This document shows positions 6,509 to 11,814 of a stretch of DNA of 11,814 bases, in pieces (positions within the stretch are counted from its first letter, which is position 1; every line of letters begins with the position of its first letter). The position numbers and the translations under genes are program-made. The stretch covers positions 1-11,814 of the forward strand of contig JAGBEM010000038.1 in the NCBI GenBank assembly GCA_017936985.1, in the 5' to 3' direction. Under the pieces are notes generated by a model. It searched no databases, was not told where the DNA came from, and worked only from the letters and a program-made list of their open reading frames with translations. The DNA comes from Oscillospiraceae bacterium (GTDB lineage Bacteria > Bacillota_A > Clostridia > Oscillospirales > Oscillospiraceae).

Positions 6509-7639
6509 TTAGATCCTCTGGCTCAATTTAACAGAATATTCATTTCGAAACTGTTCAAATGTTCCTTCATCCAGCGCATTTCTGATTTTTTCCATCAATT
6601 TGTTGTAGAAATACAGATTGTGCATGACAGCCAAGCGCATAGCAAGCATCTCCTCTGCAACAAATAAATGGCGGATATAGGCTCGCGAATACCGCCGGCA
6701 AACCGGACAGTCGCACTTGGGATCAATGGGATTTTCATCCAGCTGATACTTGGCATTTTTCAGATTGATCGCACCATCCCAGGTAAAGAGTCTTGCGTGC
6801 CGTGCATTTCTGGCAGGCATTACGCAGTCAAAGAAGTCAACACCTCTTGCCACTGCTTCGATGATATTACTGGGAGTGCCCACACCCATCAAATACCGGG
6901 TCTTTTCAACAGGCATATGCAGCTCCACCGCCTCAATGATGTCGTACATCTGTTCTGCTGTCTCGCCAACTGCCAGACCACCGATGGCATACCCAGGCAG
7001 ATCCAGATCCGCGATCCGCTTCATGTGATCGACGCGAATATCTGCATAAGTTCCACCCTGATTGATACCCCACAGCATCTGCTGGGGATTGACGGTATCA
7101 GGCAGTGCATTGAGCCGGGCATTTTCATCCTTGCAGCGCACCAGCCAACGATAGGTTCTGTCTACACTTTTCTTCACATAATCCCGTGGTGCAGGGTTTT
7201 CAATACATTCGTCAAAAGCCATGCAGATGTCGCTTCCCAGATTGGACTGGATCTGCATACTTTCCTCCGGACCCATAAAGATCTTTCTGCCGTCAATATG
7301 GGAGGAAAAGTACACACCCTCTTCTTTGATCTTACGCAAAGAAGACAGGCTGAACACCTGGAAACCGCCGGAATCCGTCAAAATCGGTCCATCCCAGGTC
7401 ATGAACTTATGCAATCCGCCCATTTCACGCACAACTTTATCCGTAGGACGCAAATGTAAATGATAGGTATTGGAAAGCTCCACCTGACATCCGATATTCT
7501 TCAGATCCTCTGCACTCAGCGCACCTTTGATCGCGCCCTGAGTTCCAACATTCATGAACACCGGGGTCTGCACCGTACCGTGAGCGCAGGTAAATTCGCC
7601 CCGCCGGGCTTTTCCCTCAGTTTTCTTTAGCTCAAACAT
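6509..7639 (-). CDS. tgt: tRNA-guanine(34) transglycosylase
   Basis: A 376-residue TIM-barrel enzyme that exchanges guanine 34 of GUN-anticodon tRNAs (Asp, Asn, His, Tyr) for preQ1 in bacteria. The catalytic residues line up with the Escherichia coli enzyme: Asp89 in LTDSGGFQVFSL, and the nucleophile Asp271 in FFDCVMPARNAR. The zinc site is complete, with Cys309, Cys311 and Cys314 in CDCPVC and His340 in AVMHNLYF, a constant offset of seven from the E. coli numbers. The ATG at 7639 shares its A with the TAA of the preceding thioesterase gene (TAATG), and a GGAGG site lies 7-8 bases upstream, inside that gene. This points to coupled translation within the queA operon. QueA acts in the next step of queuosine synthesis. 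Confidence 0.98.
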   Translation of the reverse strand: MFELKKTEGKARRGEFTCAHGTVQTPVFMNVGTQGAIKGALSAEDLKNIGCQVELSNTYHLHLRPTDKVVREMGGLHKFMTWDGPILTDSGGFQVFSLSSLRKIKEEGVYFSSHIDGRKIFMGPEESMQIQSNLGSDICMAFDECIENPAPRDYVKKSVDRTYRWLVRCKDENARLNALPDTVNPQQMLWGINQGGTYADIRVDHMKRIADLDLPGYAIGGLAVGETAEQMYDIIEAVELHMPVEKTRYLMGVGTPSNIIEAVARGVDFFDCVMPARNARHARLFTWDGAINLKNAKYQLDENPIDPKCDCPVCRRYSRAYIRHLFVAEEMLAMRLAVMHNLYFYNKLMEKIRNALDEGTFEQFRNEYSVKLSQRI

Positions 7640-8097
7640 TAGTTTTCCTCCGCACTTTTATAAAAGTACACACCGCTTGCGCTGATGCACAGCTTGTCCG
7701 GCTGACTTATCAGATATGCTGCTGACCGCAGATGCATCAATGATCTGCTCACACTAACCAGTTGTACTCGAATCAGCACATCTTCTCCGGGGATCAACGG
7801 ACGGTGATAACTGACACTCATCTCAATCGTCGGTGCAGCACCTTCGCCAGGCTTTGCGCAATAAGCAACGCAGCCCATAGCTTGATCCACCAGCGTTGCA
7901 CACATGCCGCCATGAAGCGTACCTGCAATATTGCGCATCCAATCCATAGTTTTGCATCGAAGATCATAAACACCAGCATCAGCGTCAAAATCAACCAGTT
8001 CCAGCTGAAGCACATCGCCGATACTCCCCGGTGCGGCCGTGTGCAGCTGTGTCAGCCGCAGCCGTAATTCCGTAGAAATGTCCTTAAATTTTTGCAT
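7639..8097 (-). CDS. Hotdog-fold thioesterase, PaaI-like
   Basis: A 152-residue single-domain protein of normal length for the PaaI/YbgC-like thioesterase superfamily. The family motif is visible as [15 protein letters not shown] at residues 61-75, with His62-Gly63-Gly64 and Asp71 in the positions used for acyl-CoA thioester hydrolysis. The MSVSYHRPL strand at 93-101 and the closing beta strands also fit the fold. It probably hydrolyses an acyl-CoA or aryl-CoA in the cytoplasm; the substrate cannot be read from sequence. Its first 14 bases overlap the end of queA in another frame, and its stop overlaps the tgt start, so it is co-translated with the queuosine genes. An AGGAGA site lies about 11 bases before its ATG, inside queA. 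A metabolic link with queuosine is not known to me, and the position may only reflect shared expression. Confidence 0.88.
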   Translation of the reverse strand: MQKFKDISTELRLRLTQLHTAAPGSIGDVLQLELVDFDADAGVYDLRCKTMDWMRNIAGTLHGGMCATLVDQAMGCVAYCAKPGEGAAPTIEMSVSYHRPLIPGEDVLIRVQLVSVSRSLMHLRSAAYLISQPDKLCISASGVYFYKSAEEN

Positions 8098-9130
8098 GAC
8101 CGCTTGTATCTCCTATAAACATCGCATCACCAAAAGAGAAGAATCTGTACCGCTCCTCTACCGCCTGCTTATATGCCGCCAGTACATTTTCCCTGCCAGC
8201 AAAGGCAGATACCAGCATCACCAGCGTGCTTTCCGGCAAATGGAAATTGGTAATCAGACCTTGCATGGCCTTAAACCGGTAACCGGGATAAATGAAAATT
8301 TCTGTCCATTTGGACTTTGCTTCAAAACTGCCATCATCATTGACCAAGCTTTCCAGTGTCCGGCAGGAAGTGGTACCCACACAGATGATCCGTCCGCCGG
8401 CAGCCCTGGTACGATTCAATGCCTCAGCCGTTTCTTCCGAAATCATGCAAAGCTCGCTGTGCATATGATGCTCATGGATGTTCTCCGCCTTCACCGGCCG
8501 GAAAGTGCCCAAGCCCACATGCAGCGTCACAAACGCTGTATTTACGCCTTTTGCACGGATCTTGTCCAGAAGCTCATTGGTAAAATGCAGGCCTGCCGTA
8601 GGTGCTGCAGCAGATCCAACCTCTCTGGAATATACCGTTTGATAGCGCTCCTGATCCGCAAGCTCTGCTTTGATATATGGCGGCAGTGGCATTTTCCCCA
8701 GCCGTTCTAAAACCTCGAGGAAAATCCCTTCATACCGGAATTCCACGATCCGGTTACCATCTTCCAAAATATCCGTGACCACAGCAGTCAGCACACCCTC
8801 ACCGAAGATCACCTGGCTGCCCACCTGCATTTTTCTGCCGGGCTTACACAAGCATTCCCACTTTTTCTCACCAAGGTCACGCAAAAGCAACACTTCCACC
8901 GCACCGCCGGTGGGTCGGTGTCCCAAAAGCCTTGCGGGCAGTACCCGGGAATCGTTCATCACCAGACAATCGCCAGGGTGGAGATAATCAATAATATCGT
9001 AGAAATGCTTGTGTACCACTTCCCCACTAAACCGGTCCAGCACCAATAGACGGGAGGTATCCCGTTTTTCCAGAGGTGTCTGCGCGATCAGCTCCTCAGG
9101 AAGATAATAGTTAAAATCACTGGTTTTCAA
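8084..9130 (-). CDS. queA: S-adenosylmethionine:tRNA ribosyltransferase-isomerase
   Basis: A 348-residue enzyme of normal length that transfers and isomerises the ribosyl part of S-adenosylmethionine onto preQ1 in tRNA, giving epoxyqueuosine. Family blocks are clear: [10 protein letters not shown] at 59-68, GKMPLPPYI at 145-153, APTAGLHFT at 176-184, [11 protein letters not shown] at 203-213, and [21 protein letters not shown] near the C-terminus. The start codon is TTG at 9130, supported by GGAGG 8 bases upstream. The protein starts at the conserved [14 protein letters not shown] and no ATG occurs before residue 58. It is the first gene of the queA-thioesterase-tgt-(yajC) unit, with its own promoter and a terminator upstream that isolates it from the transglutaminase gene. 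Confidence 0.98.
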   Translation of the reverse strand: MKTSDFNYYLPEELIAQTPLEKRDTSRLLVLDRFSGEVVHKHFYDIIDYLHPGDCLVMNDSRVLPARLLGHRPTGGAVEVLLLRDLGEKKWECLCKPGRKMQVGSQVIFGEGVLTAVVTDILEDGNRIVEFRYEGIFLEVLERLGKMPLPPYIKAELADQERYQTVYSREVGSAAAPTAGLHFTNELLDKIRAKGVNTAFVTLHVGLGTFRPVKAENIHEHHMHSELCMISEETAEALNRTRAAGGRIICVGTTSCRTLESLVNDDGSFEAKSKWTEIFIYPGYRFKAMQGLITNFHLPESTLVMLVSAFAGRENVLAAYKQAVEERYRFFSFGDAMFIGDTSGHAKI

Positions 9131-9164
9131 TCCGTGTTCCTCCGATTTTCTAAAAAGCCCTTAT

Positions 9165-9193
9165 AGTATAGCGGAAAAAGCCCTTAAATGCAA
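9165..9193 (-). promoter_or_regulatory. Promoter of the queA operon
   Basis: TTGCAT (9193-9188) and TATACT (9170-9165) are separated by 17 bases. The -10 box matches five of six bases, the -35 only the first three. The predicted start near 9158 leaves about 28 bases with the GGAGG site before the TTG start. It lies directly after the terminator of the preceding gene. Confidence 0.65.
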
Positions 9194-9202
9194 CCGATTT
9201 GC

Positions 9203-9237
9203 AAAAAAATACCCACAGGCATAACCTGTGGGTATTT
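9203..9237 (-). terminator. Intrinsic terminator of the transglutaminase gene
   Basis: A perfect 13-bp inverted repeat (9237-9225 with 9219-9207) with a 5-base loop (TTATG). On the minus strand it ends in seven consecutive T (9209-9203). It begins 2 bases past the stop codon of the gene. Confidence 0.95.
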
Positions 9238-9239
9238 AC

Positions 9240-11093
9240 TTAATGCTTCTTGCGAATGCGAAGCACAATCAGTGTGATTGCGCCGCCAAGGGAAACTGCG
9301 ATCGCACAACCGATCACAATGGGGATCACCGGAGTTTCTTCCTTAGGCGGTTGCTCGTTTTGTTCGCCCTCCGTTGAAGGCTTGCCAGCGCCGGTGCTTT
9401 CCGGTGTCAGCGATTCCTGCGTAGCCGGTACGGAACCTTCCGTGCTACCGGTGGATTCTGATTGAATGGGTTCCTGGGTTGATGTAGTAGTGGTCTCTTC
9501 AGTAGCTTCCGTCACAGGTGCATTTGTCGGTGTCTGGGTAGTCTCTTCTGTTGCACCGATGGAGGGCTGTGTTGTGGGATTCTGAGAATTACCCTCTGTA
9601 GGCTTGGTAGTGGGATTCTCAGGCTTAGTGGTAGAGCCACCTTGAGAACCGCCCTGAGAGCTGCTCTGGACCTTTACGCCACAGCTGTCGCACTTATTAT
9701 CTTTATTGGTGTCAGTGTGGGAGGCTCTTGTACCTGCTTCTTCTGAACCGCAGTCGGCACATGCCTTCCAGTGCTCGTTACCTGCATTCTTCCAGACGCT
9801 GTAGTTGTGTCCCTTTGGTGAAGTATTTATACTGTTTTGATCGGTAATGGGGTTTGATGCATTGGGATCGCTAAACCACTGTTTGCAGCTATTACACATA
9901 TAGTAGGCTGTATGACCGCCTTGGGTGCAGGTGCTTTCAACAGCATTGACCTTCAGCAAGGGCTTTGTATGTACGTGCTCTGTGCTGCCTACCAGAGTGA
10001 TCTGATACTCATCCCACAGGTACCCAAAGGAATAGGAAAAACCACCCTGCATACCAATTCTCTTTGCAATTTCAGATACATTTGCCTGCAGCCAGCTATA
10101 GAAGGACTGCGCATCACCACCAGTCAGATCTTCCATATGACATTCCCAGGTGTCCTTGGCAACCTCTTTCATGCAGTCGGCAATATCCGCGGCAGTGTAG
10201 CCATTCTTCAGAGTGCCAACACCGGCACCTTTACCGCTGTGTACAACGAAATAGTCCATATCCTTATGGTTGCATTTGCTGGGCAAATACTCCGGATGGT
10301 CAGTTACGTGAGTCTGGCTCATTTCCTCCAGGGAAAGCAGAAAATAAGCATGATATGTTTCATCAATCTGGTCATCCCAGGTCACATCCGTATAATAGCA
10401 TTTGCCATCCAGGAAGATGAGATTCCAGCCATGGTGCTCCGTTTCACCGGTAGTCGGATTTAAACCGTAACCGGTAACATACCAGGCTTTGATACCTGCC
10501 TTCTGCAGCAGATACTGCAGAGCTCTGGAATAGCCTGCACAAACTGCTCTGCCTTCCACCAACGCACCGTAAGCCGTCTGATCATCCTTGCCACCATCAG
10601 AAACATATTCCACATGAGAAGCAACGTAGTCGTGCAGATAATGCACCTTCTCCCGGTCATTTCCTTTGGGAAGATCCTTCAGTGCCTTCTTTGCAGCATC
10701 ATCCAACTCCTTCAGGTAACGCTCGGCGCTGTCTTGATTGACCTTTTTACCGTCCACACTGTATTCGACAGGTTTAACAATGACCTTTCCGTCGCTCCAG
10801 ATTTCCATGGAGGCATTTCCGTCAAAACAGAAATACTCAGGATAATCTTCCGTGACCATACGGACCGCCATGGAAACATCATCGGATGTGATTCCATTGC
10901 ATGTAAAAGTGATCTCCGGGTCACAATCCTCGATACCCTCGGCAATTTCCTCGTAAGCTTCCTTTTGGTTTTCATTTTTCAGCAGAGAATAACCGTAGCG
11001 ATCATCTTCATCTGCCTGGACCTGTGGCACAAAAGCAGTAATCAGTGCCAACGCACAAATAACAAAGCAAAAACGTTTAAATGTTTTCAGCAT
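9240..11093 (-). CDS. Surface-anchored transglutaminase-like protein with CxxC modules
   Basis: A 617-residue exported protein. Residues 1-27 form a signal peptide with a VQA cleavage site. A transglutaminase-like cysteine-protease-fold domain covers about 145-245, with the triad Cys185 in GRAVCAGYSRAL, His221 in HHGWN and Asp236 in YYTDVTWDD. A linker domain to about 370 is followed by two Cys/His modules: Cys389, Cys400 and Cys403, then Cys445 and Cys448, and a DTNKDNKCDSCG loop with Cys468 and Cys471. Residues 474-585 are a Thr/Ser/Pro/Glu-rich stalk with near repeats such as ATEETTQTP and ATEETTTTS. One membrane segment at 588-611 and a basic RIRKKH tail anchor it; no LPXTG motif is seen. 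The catalytic domain probably acts on extracellular peptide or protein, but the reaction (cross-linking, deamidation or proteolysis) is unknown. An in-frame TTG at 11114 was rejected because the AAAGGGG site lies inside that extension, 6-7 bases before the ATG used here. Confidence 0.88.
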   Translation of the reverse strand: MLKTFKRFCFVICALALITAFVPQVQADEDDRYGYSLLKNENQKEAYEEIAEGIEDCDPEITFTCNGITSDDVSMAVRMVTEDYPEYFCFDGNASMEIWSDGKVIVKPVEYSVDGKKVNQDSAERYLKELDDAAKKALKDLPKGNDREKVHYLHDYVASHVEYVSDGGKDDQTAYGALVEGRAVCAGYSRALQYLLQKAGIKAWYVTGYGLNPTTGETEHHGWNLIFLDGKCYYTDVTWDDQIDETYHAYFLLSLEEMSQTHVTDHPEYLPSKCNHKDMDYFVVHSGKGAGVGTLKNGYTAADIADCMKEVAKDTWECHMEDLTGGDAQSFYSWLQANVSEIAKRIGMQGGFSYSFGYLWDEYQITLVGSTEHVHTKPLLKVNAVESTCTQGGHTAYYMCNSCKQWFSDPNASNPITDQNSINTSPKGHNYSVWKNAGNEHWKACADCGSEEAGTRASHTDTNKDNKCDSCGVKVQSSSQGGSQGGSTTKPENPTTKPTEGNSQNPTTQPSIGATEETTQTPTNAPVTEATEETTTTSTQEPIQSESTGSTEGSVPATQESLTPESTGAGKPSTEGEQNEQPPKEETPVIPIVIGCAIAVSLGGAITLIVLRIRKKH

Positions 11094-11119
11094 AGCGATC
11101 CCCTTTCTATCCAATATAC

Positions 11120-11148
11120 ACTATATCGTGAAGTGCAGAAAAATTCAA
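11120..11148 (-). promoter_or_regulatory. Promoter of the transglutaminase gene
   Basis: TTGAAT (11148-11143) and TATAGT (11125-11120) are separated by 17 bases, with four and five of six consensus matches. The predicted start near 11113 gives a 20-base leader holding AAAGGGG. A second -10-like TATATT overlaps just downstream. Confidence 0.65.
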
Positions 11149-11179
11149 CATAAATTTTCAAATTATGCCAAAACGACAA

Positions 11180-11208
11180 TTGCACCGGGAAATACACCGC
11201 AGCATAAT
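11180..11208 (+). promoter_or_regulatory. Possible promoter of dapA
   Basis: TTGCAC (11180-11185) and CATAAT (11203-11208) are 17 bases apart. The predicted start near 11215 would fall at the edge of the GGAGGG ribosome binding site (11216-11221). That is unusually close, so the true promoter may lie elsewhere in the 113-bp gap. Confidence 0.3.
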
Positions 11209-11227
11209 CTGGCACGGAGGGATGTAT

Positions 11228-11814
11228 ATGAAAACGCCATTCTTTACCGGGGCCTGTACGGCCCTTGTGACACCGTTCCTGAACGGACAGGTAAACTACC
11301 CCATGCTGGATATTCTTCTGCAGCGGCAGATAGACGCTGGACTGGAGGCCGTTGTAATCTGCGGCACCACCGGTGAAAGCCCTACCCTTTCGGACATGGA
11401 AAAAATAGAGCTGTTCCGAAGGGCAAAAGCCTACGCAGGAGACAGAATCAAGATCATCGCCGGTACCGGCACTAACGACACTGTACACACGGTTGAACTC
11501 AGTAAAGCCGCACAGGAAACCGGTGCTGATGGCTTGCTTGTAGTCAGCCCATATTATAACAAAGCAACACCGGAAGGCTTATTTCGTCATTACTTATCCG
11601 TTGCCCATGCCGTTAGGATCCCGGTGATCCTTTATAATGTTCCGTCTCGGACAGGTCTGGACATTCCTGTATCGGTATACAAACGGCTTTCCAAGATCCC
11701 CAATATTGCCGGCGTTAAGGAAGCGTCAACAGATATTGTAAAATTTTTGCGGATCTTCCGGGAGTGCGGCGCGGATCTGATCGTCTGGACAGGTAACGAT
11801 GATATGATCATTCC
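11228..11814 (+). CDS. dapA: 4-hydroxy-tetrahydrodipicolinate synthase, 3' end outside window
   Basis: The first 195 codons of a family of about 290-300 residues; the reading frame is open to the window edge. The enzyme condenses pyruvate with aspartate semialdehyde, the first committed step to diaminopimelate and lysine, in the cytoplasm. Active-site residues are in place: Thr47-Thr48 in CGTTGESPTL, Tyr109 in SPYYNKATPEG, Tyr136 in YNVPSRTG with Arg141, and the Schiff-base Lys164 in GVKEAST. These match Escherichia coli Thr44-Thr45, Tyr107, Tyr133, Arg138 and Lys161. The ATG at 11228 lies 6 bases after GGAGGG. The in-frame ATG at 11222 directly abuts that site and was rejected. It is divergent from the transglutaminase gene. 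Related N-acetylneuraminate lyases share the fold, but the TTGESPTL and YNVPSRTG forms favour DapA. Confidence 0.95.
   Translation, partial: MKTPFFTGACTALVTPFLNGQVNYPMLDILLQRQIDAGLEAVVICGTTGESPTLSDMEKIELFRRAKAYAGDRIKIIAGTGTNDTVHTVELSKAAQETGADGLLVVSPYYNKATPEGLFRHYLSVAHAVRIPVILYNVPSRTGLDIPVSVYKRLSKIPNIAGVKEASTDIVKFLRIFRECGADLIVWTGNDDMII

Noticed and set aside
6668..7459. A 263-codon open frame on the plus strand
   Set aside because: It is fully antisense to tgt, whose catalytic and zinc residues are all intact. There is no supporting ribosome binding site.
8039..8710. A 223-codon open frame on the plus strand
   Set aside because: It is antisense to queA and the thioesterase gene and has no family features.
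9474..9670. Short near-repeats in the DNA that might suggest a tandem repeat element
   Set aside because: They fall within the Thr/Ser/Pro/Glu-rich stalk of the transglutaminase protein and reflect low-complexity coding sequence. There are no regular repeat units or spacers.
11087..11488. A 133-codon open frame on the minus strand upstream of the transglutaminase gene
   Set aside because: It is antisense to the dapA start, whose active-site motifs are clear, and it also covers the promoter region of the transglutaminase gene.
1..11814. Search for an undescribed defence, mobile or biosynthetic system
   Set aside because: All genes but the PHP protein, the thioesterase and the surface transglutaminase are standard housekeeping or sporulation genes. 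Intergenic gaps are short and are explained by promoters, the T-box and terminators.

Overview
The window reads as chromosomal housekeeping DNA from a spore-forming member of the Clostridia, with roughly balanced GC. The class is indicated by a spoIIAA-spoIIAB-sigF sporulation operon, a T-box leader on valS, strong GGAGG-type ribosome binding sites, and an exported transglutaminase with CxxC modules of a kind common in gut Firmicutes. Placement in Oscillospirales is a guess from general character, not shown by a marker gene. I see no IS element, phage gene, CRISPR array, tRNA or rRNA.

Layout. (1) Bases 1-771, minus strand: the end of the sporulation operon, spoIIAA then spoIIAB then the first codons of sigF, with ATGA stop/start overlaps at both junctions. 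(2) Bases 843-3833, minus strand: valS with its own promoter, a valine-type T-box leader with a terminator, and a strong intrinsic terminator after the gene. (3) Bases 3863-5992, plus strand: a GT2 polyprenyl-phosphate-type glycosyltransferase with two C-terminal membrane segments, divergent from valS, then a separate PHP-domain metal-dependent phosphoesterase-like gene. A hairpin at 6000-6029 ends this block and also the block facing it. (4) Bases 6040-9193, minus strand: queA, a small hotdog thioesterase, tgt and yajC. This is the common queA-tgt-yajC arrangement with a thioesterase inserted by overlapping reading frames. yajC also has its own strong extended -10 promoter. (5) Bases 9203-11148, minus strand: a monocistronic gene for a surface-anchored transglutaminase-like protein. 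(6) From 11228, plus strand: the first two thirds of dapA, running off the window.

How the genes work together. Tgt and QueA are successive enzymes of queuosine formation in tRNA. YajC is the Sec translocon accessory protein usually encoded next to them. SpoIIAA and SpoIIAB are the anti-anti-sigma and anti-sigma/kinase pair that control SigF in the forespore. ValS is controlled by uncharged tRNA-Val through its T-box. DapA starts the lysine/diaminopimelate branch, which supplies peptidoglycan and, in spore formers, dipicolinate. I found no convincing undescribed system. The most unusual points are the thioesterase embedded between queA and tgt, the modular surface transglutaminase, the Cys/His-rich insert in the PHP protein, and the glycosyltransferase gene that has a near-consensus promoter but almost no ribosome binding site.
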